Shown here piece by piece: positions 41,376 to 53,525 of a DNA stretch of 64,000 bases (position 1 is its first letter; every line of letters starts with the position of its first letter). A program made the translations under genes and the position numbers. The stretch is from Phytophthora colocasiae (Eukaryota; Oomycota; Peronosporomycetes; Peronosporales; Peronosporaceae). Location of the stretch: positions 310,001-374,000 of the forward strand of contig JAGKQI010000010.1 of assembly GCA_018806915.1 (NCBI GenBank), in the 5' to 3' direction. The notes beneath the pieces were generated by a model. The model had not been told where the DNA came from and searched no databases. It saw nothing but the letters and a program-made list of their open reading frames with translations.

Positions 41376-43355
41376 TCATTGGCGCAACTCCTGGCGTAAT
41401 CCCCCGAGGTGCGTCGTTATGTATTCACGTACCACCGGCGAAAGATCTTCAGGAATGAAGTGCGCATACGTCGGAAATGCGCATCTATCGTCGCTTTTTG
41501 AAACGCATCCTCGGGAAGACAGGTGCTTCATGCAGACTGAGAGACCACCTTGGCGTGGCAAAGCACTTAGCACGTTCTGCGGGGTTTTACGAGAGGAGCG
41601 GACCGATTCAACACGGCGATTGCTGTTGCCCTGAGAATACGTGGCCTGGCTTCCTGTTCGGGATGGAATACCTGAGAGCGCTGCCAGGCGCTCGGACTGG
41701 ATAACGTACAGAACACTCTGTAAGTCTGGATCGTGCATCGATAGTCGTAGGCGAATGTTCGCACGTGAAGAGGTGCCGTGACGAACGTCGCACACCGCGG
41801 CCGAGCGATATTCCTCGAGGAGGCGATCGAACCAGAACGTGAGTGTCGCGACGTCCTGAGGTCCCCACTGGCAGAAACTGCGTAGTTCCTCTACGAACTC
41901 TCTCGCGTTGCTGATGAGCCGGCAAGTGATGTTGTCGAAAAATTCCTCCGTGAAGACGTGAAGCACCGTCAGTGCGTTTGATATGTCGCTGAGAGACTGG
42001 GGTTTCTTTGCCTTTGGCAACGGTACGGATGCTGAAAAGTTGTTCAGGTTTACCGAGCCGTCTGCGTACCAGGCTCTCCTGGCGGCGAAGTCGAACCGCC
42101 AAAAGTGCATGATCGATAAACCCCGCACACCGAATTGAAAGTCAAAAACGCGAGTGATGATAGCCGGATGGGGCTTGAACTTGCTGGACCGGGAGGAGAT
42201 CATTGAATCAACAACATCGGAGACTTCCTTACCTGAGTATTCGGGTGAAATGATGAGGCCGTTCACGTCCTGTTGCGTTCTTGTGGGAGTGAAAACATGC
42301 TTGGAGCGGCGTTCCATCGTGGAGGCCGCCTCGACCAGGTCCGAAGGGGACTCGAGTCGTCGCCGCTGACTGTTCCCCGGCGTAAGTTGGGGACCGAGTC
42401 GTTTTGTGGCCCCCTTTTGACAGAGACTGAGATAGAAACGAACTAACTCGGGATCATCCGAAATGGCAGCACAGATCTTGGCGTGGTGGATGCCCTCATC
42501 ATCTTTATCCGCGGCTCGGCGACTCCCGACTGGGCCTTGAGAAGGCTCAGCTGATCGACGGACGGCAGGCTCGTCTGGAGCACTCGCAAGCGAGTTGAGA
42601 AGTGCATCTAACTCGAATTGGTCGTTCTCGTCATTGTCCTCAGGCTGGGGCACAGCATTGCCAGCAAATTGAGGATCGTTGTCGAAACTGTCACCGATGG
42701 ACTGCTGGATAGTCGATGGCATCCGATGCCCGCCGTCTACGTAGTAGGTAAAATCGAGTGCGTGGCGAACGCTGACCGTGGAAACAGTACCCGTCTGGAT
42801 GTTGATCCAACGTAGTGTGTCCCTTGGTTTTGGCTGGGTTCTCGCCGAAGCGAAACCAGCGAGTACCCGTTGAATAGATCGGGAGCCACGGCATTCTACC
42901 CCCATGATGCGGTCGAGAATTGCATCGTTCTGCTCTACCACTTCCTCAACCGCCATCTCGTCGACCGCGATGCGGCTTGAACCGAGGAGAAAGCACAGAA
43001 CGGGACTGACCTCGCGTAGAGCAGAGACCGCCGAACTTACCTCACCAAGAAGGGTGCGAATAGTTACAGCCTCGACTTGGTGAGCGATTACTTGGCCGAA
43101 GACGTAGAAACCACCCGATATTCCAACCACCGCTTTGCGTAACCACTCGCCTGGGGCCCCAGCGGCGTGTTCTGTAGCGTCAACTCGGCGCTCCCGGATG
43201 ATCGACGCTGGGACTTCAACCGTCGAATGCGGATCAGAAAGCAGACTAGCAGTTGCTGACAACCCCGAAACGGCGACGACGGTGGCATAAGTCGGCGATG
43301 TCAGCACTGGTGCGTCTTCTGGAAAAAGTAACACGTGAACGGTGCGGGGAGCCAT
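41376..43355 (-). CDS. Gag-like protein of the YR retrotransposon
   Basis: 659 aa, ATG at 43355 (MAPRTVHVLLFPED). No recognisable enzymatic domain. The C-terminal part has a Cys/His cluster, CMKHLSSRGCVSKSDDRC followed by an H five residues on, of CCCH zinc-knuckle type, fitting nucleic-acid binding. Position as first ORF and size match DIRS-group gag. It ends LRQELRQ at a TGA directly followed by the open RT frame. Confidence 0.8.
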   Translation of the reverse strand: MAPRTVHVLLFPEDAPVLTSPTYATVVAVSGLSATASLLSDPHSTVEVPASIIRERRVDATEHAAGAPGEWLRKAVVGISGGFYVFGQVIAHQVEAVTIRTLLGEVSSAVSALREVSPVLCFLLGSSRIAVDEMAVEEVVEQNDAILDRIMGVECRGSRSIQRVLAGFASARTQPKPRDTLRWINIQTGTVSTVSVRHALDFTYYVDGGHRMPSTIQQSIGDSFDNDPQFAGNAVPQPEDNDENDQFELDALLNSLASAPDEPAVRRSAEPSQGPVGSRRAADKDDEGIHHAKICAAISDDPELVRFYLSLCQKGATKRLGPQLTPGNSQRRRLESPSDLVEAASTMERRSKHVFTPTRTQQDVNGLIISPEYSGKEVSDVVDSMISSRSSKFKPHPAIITRVFDFQFGVRGLSIMHFWRFDFAARRAWYADGSVNLNNFSASVPLPKAKKPQSLSDISNALTVLHVFTEEFFDNITCRLISNAREFVEELRSFCQWGPQDVATLTFWFDRLLEEYRSAAVCDVRHGTSSRANIRLRLSMHDPDLQSVLYVIQSERLAALSGIPSRTGSQATYSQGNSNRRVESVRSSRKTPQNVLSALPRQGGLSVCMKHLSSRGCVSKSDDRCAFPTYAHFIPEDLSPVVREYITTHLGGLRQELRQ

Positions 43356-43394
43356 TGGCAGAGGTTGTTCAGGGGCAGAACTTGGAAAGGGACT

Positions 43395-43607
43395 CGCTTT
43401 GGCGTAGCAAAAGGCAAACTGACTAATTCTAACCTACTCTTGCCGGTGGAGAGTCTTCAGCTACCGGTTCGATGACTGGTCGAGGCGCTCGTGCCCAAAC
43501 GGACGGTAGAGGTGCTTCCAGCACCATTTGGTTTTGACCATACTTGTTGAACACCGATTCCTCGTGTCCGAAAACCCGCTCTTCAGCTTCAAGCTGACAG
43601 ACACCCA
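43395..43607. repeat. Split direct repeat B' (5' end of the YR element)
   Basis: Matches 37877-38062 with a 27-bp extra segment (GCGCTCGTGCCCAAACGG region). Its outer end ...GCTGACAGACACCC runs into the (CA)n of the array unit, so the exact junction is ambiguous by a few bases. Confidence 0.88.
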
Positions 43608-44151
43608 CACACACACTTCTGCTGGCCGATATTTCGACCACTCTCCTACACGCTTCCTACCAACCTCCCACGCCCTCTCTGAGCCTCTGCGGTCTACATC
43701 TAGCATGCCCATCTACACAGGAACCCACCCACCCACCCACCCTCCTCACTTCGCCTCACGCCAAAGGGGAGGTGGGTGTCTTTTGCGTCCTTCGCCGTCC
43801 GTCGCCAACCGCAGCGCCTACTCTTTCACCCAACTCAATCTACAGGCAAGCAACTAGAGCAGCCTCTCGGGAGCGGCACACCAACCCTGGAGGGTCGACT
43901 CAACCTTTCTACACCTCTCCACGGATCGGACAGAACAGCAGCTAGTTGTCAAACGGCTCTGCTGCCATAGCGCCCAGTGTCGCCGTGACGCGTCGACGTC
44001 TCAACGCGTGGCGTCGTGGGATGGAATAAATCGAGGCTGTGGGCGTGCGCAGGCCTTACAGAGACAGCAGCGAGCGCCGTGGCGTTTGCGGCGAGGCGCT
44101 AGTGTGCGTTGTAGACGTGTTGAGATTAGATTGAGAGAGCAGTAAAGGATA

Positions 44152-44232
44152 TGTCAGCTGTGGATTTGAACCCACGCGTTCGAAAACATTACGACCTGAA
44201 CGTAACCCCTTAGACCACTCGGGCAAACTGAC
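44152..44232 (-). tRNA. tRNA-Leu(CAG), copy 1, T-arm deletion
   Basis: 81 nt. One C is missing from the 3' strand of the T-stem (CCAC instead of CCCAC), so the arm pairs poorly; probably a pseudo-tRNA. Terminator is only TTT. Confidence 0.8.
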
Positions 44233-44916
44233 GGGTTACCAACAACAACTCACAAAACACACAAAATACAAACCACGCTCAAACGCAAACGCAACCCACA
44301 CAAATACACACGCACACACCTCCAGCCACACTCGCACCACCACTTACCGAAACACACGCGCAACAACTGCGCACACACACTTCTGCTGGCCGATATTTCG
44401 ACCACTCTCCTACACGCTTCCTACCAACCTCCCACGCCCTCTCTGAGCCTCTGCGGTCTACATCTAGCATGCCCATCTACACAGGAACCCACCCACCCAC
44501 CCACCCTCCTCACTTCGCCTCACGCCAAAGGGGAGGTGGGTGTCTTTTGCGTCCTTCGCCGTCCGTCGCCAACCGCAGCGCCTACTCTTTCACCCAACTC
44601 AATCTACAGGCAAGCAACTAGAGCAGCCTCTCGGGAGCGGCACACCAACCCTGGAGGGTCGACTCAACCTTTCTACACCTCTCCACGGATCGGACAGAAC
44701 AGCAGCTAGTTGTCAAACGGCTCTGCTGCCATAGCGCCCAGTGTCGCCGTGACGCGTCGACGTCTCAACGCGTGGCGTCGTGGGATGGAATAAATCGAGG
44801 CTGTGGGCGTGCGCAGGCCTTACAGAGACAGCAGCGAGCGCCGTGGCGTTTGCGACGAGGCGCTAGTGTGCGTTGTAGACGTGTTGAGATTGGATTGGAG
44901 AGAGCAGTAAAGGATA

Positions 44917-44998
44917 TGTCAGCTGTGGGATTTGAACCCACGCATTCGAAAACATTACGACCTGAACGTAACCCCTTAGACCACTCGGGCAAACTGAC
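44917..44998 (-). tRNA. tRNA-Leu(CAG), copy 2
   Basis: 82 nt, intact stems. Variable arm differs by one base (GAATGC for GAACGC), which weakens its GTT/AAC stem. Terminator TTT. Confidence 0.92.
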
Positions 44999-45697
44999 GG
45001 GTTACCAACAACAACTCACAAAACACACAAAATACAAACCACGCTCAAACGCAAACGCAACCCACACAAATACACACGCACACACCTCCAGCCACACTCG
45101 CACCACCACTTACCGAAACACACGCGCAACAACTGCGCAACAACTGCGCACACACACTTCTGCTGGCCGATATTTCGACCACTCTCCTACACGCTTCCTA
45201 CCAACCTCCCACGCCCTCTCTGAGCCTCTGCGGTCTACATCTAGCATGCCCATCTACACAGGAACCCACCCACCCACCCACCCACCCTCCTCACTTCGCC
45301 TCACGCCAAAGGGGAGGTGGGTGTCTTTTGCGTCCTTCGCCGTCCGTCGCCAACCGCAGCGCCTACTCTTTCACCCAACTCAATCTACAGGCAAGCAACT
45401 AGAGCAGCCTCTCGGGAGCGGCACACCAACCCTGGAGGGTCGACTCAACCTTTCTACACCTCTCCACGGATCGGACAGAACAGCAGCTAGTTGTCAAACG
45501 GCTCTGCTGCCATAGCGCCCAGTGTCGCCGTGACGCGTCGACGTCTCAACGCGTGGCGTCGTGGGATGGAATAAATCGAGGCTGTGGGCGTGCGCAGGCC
45601 TTACAGAGACAGCAGCGAGCGCCGTGGCGTTTGCGACGAGGCGCTAGTGTGCGTTGTGGACGTGTTGAGATTGGATTGGAGAGAGTAGTAAAGGATA

Positions 45698-45779
45698 TGT
45701 CAGCTGTGGGATTTGAACCCACGCGTTCGAAAACATTACGACCTGAACGTAACCCCTTAGACCACTCGGGCAAACTGAC
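45698..45779 (-). tRNA. tRNA-Leu(CAG), copy 3
   Basis: 82 nt, identical to the main type. Terminator TTT (flank GAGAGTAGTAAAGG, one substitution). Confidence 0.95.
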
Positions 45780-46475
45780 GGGTTACCAACAACAACTCAC
45801 AAAACACACAAAATACAAACCACGCTCAAACGCAAACGCAACCCACACAAATACACACGCACACACCTCCAGCCACACTCGCACCACCACTTACCGAAAC
45901 ACACGCGCAACAACTGCGCAACAACTGCGCACACACACTTCTGCTGGCCGATATTTCGACCACTCTCCTACACGCTTCCTACCAACCTCCCACGCCCTCT
46001 CTGAGCCTCTGCGGTCTACATCTAGCATGCCCATCTACACAGGAACCCACCCACCCACCCACCCTCCTCACTTCGCCTCACGCCAAAGGGGAGGTGGGTG
46101 TCTTTTGCGTCCTTCGCCGTCCGTCGCCAACCGCAGCGCCTACTCTTTCACCCAACTCAATCTACAGGCAAGCAACTAGAGCAGCCTCTCGGGAGCGGCA
46201 CACCAACCCTGGAGGGTCGACTCAACCTTTCTACACCTCTCCACGGATCGGACAGAACAGCAGCTAGTTGTCAAACGGCTCTGCTGCCATAGCGCCCAGT
46301 GTCGCCGTGACGCGTCGACGTCTCAACGCGTGGCGTCGTGGAATGGAATAAATCGAGGCTGTGGGCGTGCGCAGGCCTTGAAGAGACAGCAGCGAGCGCC
46401 GTGGCGTTTGCGACGAGGCGCTAGTGTGCGTTGTAGACGTGTTGAGATTGGATTGGAGAGAGCAGTAAAAGGATA

Positions 46476-46557
46476 TGTCAGCTGTGGGATTTGAACCCAC
46501 GCGTTCGAAAACATTACGACCTGAACGTAACCCCTTAGACCACTCGGGCAAACTGAC
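46476..46557 (-). tRNA. tRNA-Leu(CAG), copy 4
   Basis: 82 nt, main type, all stems paired, terminator TTTT. A good reference copy. Confidence 0.96.
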
Positions 46558-47253
46558 GGGTTACCAACAACAACTCACAAAACACACAAAATACAAACCA
46601 CGCTCAAACGCAAACGCAACCCACACAAATACACACGCACACACCTCCAGCCACACTCGCACCACCACTTACCGAAACACACGCGCAACAACTGCGCAAC
46701 AACTGCGCACACACACTTCTGCTGGCCGATATTTCGACCACTCTCCTACACGCTTCCTACCAACCTCCCACGCCCTCTCTGAGCCTCTGCGGTCTACATC
46801 TAGCATGCCCATCTACACAGGAACCCACCCACCCACCCACCCTCCTCACTTCGCCTCACGCCAAAGGGGAGGTGGGTGTCTTTTGCGTCCTTCGCCGTCC
46901 GTCGCCAACCGCAGCGCCTACTCTTTCACCCAACTCAATCTACAGGCAAGCAACTAGAGCAGCCTCTCGGGAGCGGCACACCAACCCTGGAGGGTCGACT
47001 CAACCTTTCTACACCTCTCCACGGATCGGACAGAACAGCAGCTAGTTGTCAAACGGTTCTGCTGCCATAGCGCCCAGTGTCGCCGTGACGCGTCGACGTC
47101 TCAACGCGTGGCGTCGTGGAATGGAATAAATCGAGGCTGTGGGCGTGCGCAGGCCTTGAAGAGACAGCAGCGAGCGCCGTGGCGTTTGCGACGAGGCGCT
47201 AGTGTGCGTTGTAGACGTGTTGAGATTGGATTGGAGAGAGCAGTAAAAGGATA

Positions 47254-47335
47254 TGTCAGCTGTGGGATTTGAACCCACGCGTTCGAAAACATTACGACCT
47301 GAACGTAACCCCTTAGACCACTCGGGCAAACTGAC
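47254..47335 (-). tRNA. tRNA-Leu(CAG), copy 5
   Basis: 82 nt, main type, terminator TTTT. Confidence 0.96.
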
Positions 47336-48020
47336 GGGTTACCAACAACAACTCACAAAACACACAAAATACAAACCACGCTCAAACGCAAACGCAACCC
47401 GCACAAATACACACGCACACACCTCCAGCCACACTCGCACCACCACTTACCGAAACACACGCGCAACAACTGCGCACACACACTTCTGCTGGCCGATATT
47501 TCGACCACTCTCCTACACGCTTCCTACCAACCTCCCACGCCCTCTCTGAGCCTCTGCGGTCTACATCTAGCATGCCCATCTACACAGGAACCCACCCACC
47601 CACCCACCCTCCTCACTTCGCCTCACGCCAAAGGGGAGGTGGGTGTCTTTTGCGTCCTTCGCCGTCCGTCGCCAACCGCAGCGCCTACTCTTTCACCCAA
47701 CTCAATCTACAGGCAAGCAACTAGAGCAGCCTCTCGGGAGCGGCACACCAACCCTGGAGGGTCGACTCAACCTTTCTACACCTCTCCACGGATCGGACAG
47801 AACAGCAGCTAGTTGTCAAACGGTTCTGCTGCCATAGCGCCCAGTGTCGCCGTGACGCGTCGACGTCTCAACGCGTGGCGTCGTGGGATGGAATAAATCG
47901 AGGCTGTGGGCGTGCGCAGGCCTTACAGAGACAGCAGCGCGCGCCGGAGGTTTTGCGGCGAGGCGCTAGTGTGCGTTGTAGACGTGTTGAGATTGGATTG
48001 GAGAGAGCAGTAAAAGGATA

Positions 48021-48102
48021 TGTCAGCTGTGGGATTTGAACCCAAGTGTTCGAAAACATTACGACCTGAACGTAACCCCTTAGACCACTCGGGCAAACTG
48101 AC
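48021..48102 (-). tRNA. tRNA-Leu(CAG), copy 6, variant arm
   Basis: 82 nt. Variable arm/T-stem junction reads AACACTTGGG instead of AACGCGTGGG, giving a U-C mismatch at T-stem position 49-65. Terminator TTTT. Confidence 0.9.
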
Positions 48103-48781
48103 GGGTTACCAACAACAACTCACAAAACACACAAAATACAAACCACGCTCAAACGCAAACGCAACCCGCACAAATACACACGCACACACCTCCAGCCACA
48201 CTCGCACCACCACTTACCGAAACACACGCGCAACAACTGCGCAACAACTGCGCACACACACTTCTGCTGGCCGATATTTCGACCACTCTCCTACACGCTT
48301 CCTACCAACCTCCCACGCCCTCTCTGAGCCTCTGCGGTCTACATCTAGCATGCCCATCTACACAGGAACCCACCCACCCACCCACCCTCCTCACTTCGCC
48401 TCACGCCAAAGGGGAGGTGGGTGTCTTTTGCGTCCTTCGCCGTCCGTCGCCAACCGCAGCGCCTACTCTTTCACCCAACTCAATCTACAGGCAAGCAACT
48501 AGAGCAGCCTCTCGGGAGCGGCACACCAACCCTGGAGGGTCGACTCAACCTTTCTACACCTCTCCACGGATCGGACAGAACAGCAGCTAGTTGTCAAACG
48601 GCTCTGCTGCCATAGCGCCAGTGTCGCCGTGACGCGTCGACGTCTCAACGCGTGGCGTCGTGGGATGGAATAAATCGCAGGCCTTACAGAGACAGCAGCG
48701 AGCGCCGTGGCGTTTGCGGCGAGGCGCTAGTGTGCGTTGTAGACGTGTTGAGATTGGATTGGAGAGAGCAGTAAAAGGATA

Positions 48782-48863
48782 TGTCAGCTGTGGGATTTGA
48801 ACCCACGCGTTCGAAAACATTACGACCTGAACGTAACCCCTTAGACCACTCGGGCAAACTGAC
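48782..48863 (-). tRNA. tRNA-Leu(CAG), copy 7
   Basis: 82 nt, main type, terminator TTTT. This unit is short (a ~14-bp deletion just downstream of the tRNA, near 48678). Confidence 0.95.
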
Positions 48864-49559
48864 GGGTTACCAACAACAACTCACAAAACACACAAAATAC
48901 AAACCACGCTCAAACGCAAACGCAACCCACACAAATACACACGCACACACCTCCAGCCACACTCGCACCACCACTTACCGAAACACACGCGCAACAACTG
49001 CGCAACAACTGCGCACACACACTTCTGCTGGCCGATATTTCGACCACTCTCCTACACGCTTCCTACCAACCTCCCACGCCCTCTCTGAGCCTCTGCGGTC
49101 TACATCTAGCATGCCCATCTACACAGGAACCCACCCACCCACCCACCCTCCTCACTTCGCCTCACGCCAAAGGGGAGGTGGGTGTCTTTTGCGTCCTTCG
49201 CCGTCCGTCGCCAACCGCAGCGCCTACTCTTTCACCCAACTCAATCTACAGGCAAGCAACTAGAGCAGCCTCTCGGGAGCGGCACACCAACCCTGGAGGG
49301 TCGACTCAACCTTTCTACACCTCTCCACGGATCGGACAGAACAGCAGCTAGTTGTCAAACGGTTCTGCTGCCATAGCGCCCAGTGTCGCCGTGACGCGTC
49401 GACGTCTCAACGCGTGGCGTCGTGGAATGGAATAAATCGAGGCTGTGGGCGTGCGCAGGCCTTGAAGAGACAGCAGCGAGCGCCGTGGCGTTTGCGACGA
49501 GGCGCTAGTGTGCGTTGTAGACGTGTTGAGATTGGATTGGAGAGAGCAGTAAAAGGATA

Positions 49560-49641
49560 TGTCAGCTGTGGGATTTGAACCCAAGTGTTCGAAAACATTA
49601 CGACCTGAACGTAACCCCTTAGACCACTCGGGCAAACTGAC
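49560..49641 (-). tRNA. tRNA-Leu(CAG), copy 8, variant arm
   Basis: 82 nt, AACACTTGGG variant as in copy 6, terminator TTTT. Confidence 0.9.
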
Positions 49642-50334
49642 GGGTTACCAACAACAACTCACAAAACACACAAAATACAAACCACGCTCAAACGCAAACG
49701 CAACCCGCACAAATACACACGCACACACCTCCAGCCACACTCGCACCACCACTTACCGAAACACACGCGCAACAACTGCGCAACAACTGCCACACACTTC
49801 TGCTGGCCGATATTTCGACCACTCTCCTACACGCTTCCTACCAACCTCCCACGCCCTCTCTGAGCCTCTGCGGTCTACATCTAGCATGCCCATCTACACA
49901 GGAACCCACCCACCCACCCACCCTCCTCACTTCGCCTCACGCCAAAGGGGAGGTGGGTGTCTTTTGCGTCCTTCGCCGTCCGTCGCCAACCGCAGCGCCT
50001 ACTCTTTCACCCAACTCAATCTACAGGCAAGCAACTAGAGCAGCCTCTCGGGAGCGGCACACCAACCCTGGAGGGTCGACTCAACCTTTCTACACCTCTC
50101 CACGGATCGGACAGAACAGCAGCTAGTTGTCAAACGGCTCTGCTGCCATAGCGCCCAGTGTCGCCGTGACGCGTCGACGTCTCAACGCGTGGCGTCGTGG
50201 GATGGAATAAATCGAGGCTGTGGGCGTGCGCAGGCCTTACAGAGACAGCAGCGAGCGCCGTGGCGTTTGCGACGAGGCGCTAGTGTGCGTTGTAGACGTG
50301 TTGAGATTGGATTGGAGAGAGCAGTAAAAGGATA

Positions 50335-50416
50335 TGTCAGCTGTGGGATTTGAACCCACGCGTTCGAAAACATTACGACCTGAACGTAACCCCTTAGACC
50401 ACTCGGGCAAACTGAC
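50335..50416 (-). tRNA. tRNA-Leu(CAG), copy 9
   Basis: 82 nt, main type, terminator TTTT. Confidence 0.96.
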
Positions 50417-51111
50417 GGGTTACCAACAACAACTCACAAAACACACAAAATACAAACCACGCTCAAACGCAAACGCAACCTACACAAATACACACGCACA
50501 CACCTCCAGCCACACTCGCACCACCACTTACCGAAACACACGCGCAACAACTGCGCAACAACTGCGCACACACACTTCTGCTGGCCGATATTTCGACCAC
50601 TCTCCTACACGCTTCCTACCAACCTCCCACGCCCTCTCTGAGCCTCTGCGGTCTACATCTAGCATGCCCATCTACACAGGAACCCACCACCCACCCACCT
50701 CCCTCACTTCGCCTCACGCCAAAGGGGAGGTGGGTGTCTTTTGCGTCCTTCGCCGTCCGTCGCCAACCGCAGCGCCTACTCTTTCACCCAACTCAATCTA
50801 CAGGCAAGCAACTAGAGCAGCCTCTCGGGAGCGGCACACCAACCCTGGAGGGTCGACTCAACCTTTCTACACCTCTCCACGGATCGGACAGAACAGCAGC
50901 TAGTTGTCAAACGGCTCTGCTGCCATAGCGCCCAGTGTCGCCGTGACGCGTCGACGTCTCAACGCGTGGCGTCGTGGAATGGAATAAATCGAGGCTGTGG
51001 GCGTGCGCAGGCCTTGAAGAGACAGCAGCGAGCGCCGTGGCGTTTGCGACGAGGCGCTAGTGTGCGTTGTAGACGTGTTGAGATTGGATTGGAGAGAGCA
51101 GTAAAAGGATA

Positions 51112-51193
51112 TGTCAGCTGTGGGATTTGAACCCAAGTGTTCGAAAACATTACGACCTGAACGTAACCCCTTAGACCACTCGGGCAAACTGAC
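51112..51193 (-). tRNA. tRNA-Leu(CAG), copy 10, variant arm
   Basis: 82 nt, AACACTTGGG variant, terminator TTTT. Confidence 0.9.
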
Positions 51194-51888
51194 GGGTTAC
51201 CAACAACAACTCACAAAACACACAAAATACAAACCACGCTCAAACGCAAACGCAACCTACACAAATACACACGCACACACCTCCAGCCACACTCGCACCA
51301 CCACTTACCGAAACACACGCGCAACAACTGCGCAACAACTGCGCACACACACTTCTGCTGGCCGATATTTCGACCACTCTCCTACACGCTTCCTACCAAC
51401 CTCCCACGCCCTCTCTGAGCCTCTGCGGTCTACATCTAGCATGCCCATCTACACAGGAACCCACCCACCCACCCACCCTCCTCACTTCGCCTCACGCCAA
51501 AGGGGAGGTGGGTGTCTTTTGCGTCCTTCGCCGTCCGTCGCCAACCGCAGCGCCTACTCTTTCACCCAACTCAATCTACAGGCAAGCAACTAGAGCAGCC
51601 TCTCGGGAGCGGCACACCAACCCTGGAGGGTCGACTCAACCTTTCTACACCTCTCCACGGATCGGACAGAACAGCAGCTAGTTGTCAAACGGTTCTGCTG
51701 CCATAGCGCCCAGTGTCGCCGTGACGCGTCGACGTCTCAACGCGTGGCGTCGTGGGATGGAATAAATCGAGGCTGTGGGCGTGCGCAGGCCTTACAGAGA
51801 CAGCAGCGAGCGCCGTGGCGTTTGCGACGAGGCGCTAGTGTGCGTTGTAGACGTGTTGAGATTGGATTGGAGAGAGCAGTAAAGGATA

Positions 51889-51970
51889 TGTCAGCTGTGG
51901 GATTTGAACCCAAGCGTTCGAAAACATTACGACCTGAACGTAACCCCTTAGACCACTCGGGCAAACTGAC
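51889..51970 (-). tRNA. tRNA-Leu(CAG), copy 11, intermediate variant
   Basis: 82 nt. Reads AACGCTTGGG, carrying the T-stem mismatch but the main-type variable arm: an intermediate between the two classes. Terminator TTT. Confidence 0.9.
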
Positions 51971-52666
51971 GGGTTACCAACAACAACTCACAAAACACAC
52001 AAAATACAAACCACGCTCAAACGCAAACGCAACCCGCACAAATACACACGCACACACCTCCAGCCACACTCGCACCACCACTTACCGAAACACACGCGCA
52101 ACAACTGCGCAACAACTGCGCACACACACTTCTGCTGGCCGATATTTCGACCACTCTCCTACACGCTTCCTACCAACCTCCCACGCCCTCTCTGAGCCTC
52201 TGCGGTCTACATCTAGCATGCCCATCTACACAGGAACCCACCCACCCACCCACCCTCCTCACTTCGCCTCACGCCAAAGGGGAGGTGGGTGTCTTTTGCG
52301 TCCTTCGCCGTCCGTCGCCAACCGCAGCGCCTACTCTTTCACCCAACTCAATCTACAGGCAAGCAACTAGAGCAGCCTCTCGGGAGCGGCACACCAACCC
52401 TGGAGGGTCGACTCAACCTTTCTACACCTCTCCACGGATCGGACAGAACAGCAGCTAGTTGTCAAACGGTTCTGCTGCCATAGCGCCCAGTGTCGCCGTG
52501 ACGCGTCGACGTCTCAACGCGTGGCGTCGTGGGATGGAATAAATCGAGGCTGTGGGCGTGCGCAGGCCTTACAGAGACAGCAGCGAGCGCCGTGGCGTTT
52601 GCGACGAGGCGCTAGTGTGCGTTGTAGACGTGTTGAGATTGGATTGGAGAGAGCAGTAAAAGGATA

Positions 52667-52748
52667 TGTCAGCTGTGGGATTTGAACCCAAGTGTTCGAA
52701 AACATTACGACCTGAACGTAACCCCTTAGACCACTCGGGCAAACTGAC
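52667..52748 (-). tRNA. tRNA-Leu(CAG), copy 12, variant arm
   Basis: 82 nt, AACACTTGGG variant, terminator TTTT. Confidence 0.9.
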
Positions 52749-53444
52749 GGGTTACCAACAACAACTCACAAAACACACAAAATACAAACCACGCTCAAAC
52801 GCAAACGCAACCCGCACAAATACACACGCACACACCTCCAGCCACACTCGCACCACCACTTACCGAAACACACGCGCAACAACTGCGCAACAACTGCGCA
52901 CACACACTTCTGCTGGCCGATATTTCGACCACTCTCCTACACGCTTCCTACCAACCTCCCACGCCCTCTCTGAGCCTCTGCGGTCTACATCTAGCATGCC
53001 CATCTACACAGGAACCCACCCACCCACCCACCCTCCTCACTTCGCCTCACGCCAAAGGGGAGGTGGGTGTCTTTTGCGTCCTTCGCCGTCCGTCGCCAAC
53101 CGCAGCGCCTACTCTTTCACCCAACTCAATCTACAGGCAAGCAACTAGAGCAGCCTCTCGGGAGCGGCACACCAACCCTGGAGGGTCGACTCAACCTTTC
53201 TACACCTCTCCACGGATCGGACAGAACAGCAGCTAGTTGTCAAACGGTTCTGCTGCCATAGCGCCCAGTGTCGCCGTGACGCGTCGACGTCTCAACGCGT
53301 GGCGTCGTGGGATGGAATAAATCGAGGCTGTGGGCGTGCGCAGGCCTTACAGAGACAGCAGCGAGCGCCGTGGCGTTTGCGACGAGGCGCTAGTGTGCGT
53401 TGTAGACGTGTTGAGATTGGATTGGAGAGAGCAGTAAAAGGATA

Positions 53445-53525
53445 TGTCAGCTGTGGATTTGAACCCACGCGTTCGAAAACATTACGACCTGAACGTAACC
53501 CCTTAGACCACTCGGGCAAACTGAC
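53445..53525 (-). tRNA. tRNA-Leu(CAG), copy 13, T-arm deletion
   Basis: 81 nt, same one-base T-stem deletion as copy 1; probably a pseudo-tRNA. Terminator TTTT. Confidence 0.8.

Larger units (their letters stand above)
37761..43607 (-). mobile_element. Tyrosine-recombinase (Ngaro/PAT-like) retrotransposon inserted in the tRNA array
   Basis: 5847 bp, read on the minus strand: gag-like ORF, RT-RNase H ORF, tyrosine recombinase ORF. Ends are split direct repeats: block B' (43395-43607) at the 5' end, then after the ORFs A' (38063-38159), B (37877-38062) and A (37761-37857). The order A1-ORFs-B1-A2-B2 is diagnostic of Ngaro and PAT elements rather than DIRS1, which has inverted terminal repeats. 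No methyltransferase domain is visible, which favours Ngaro. There is no target-site duplication, as expected for recombinase-based integration. Without the element the interrupted unit is ~776 bp, the array's normal length. All three ORFs are open (with one UGA between gag and RT), so the insertion is young. Confidence 0.88.

Noticed and set aside
37761..43607. LTR (Gypsy/Copia) retrotransposon
   Set aside because: No protease or DDE integrase, no long terminal repeats, no target duplication; a tyrosine recombinase and split repeats are present instead.
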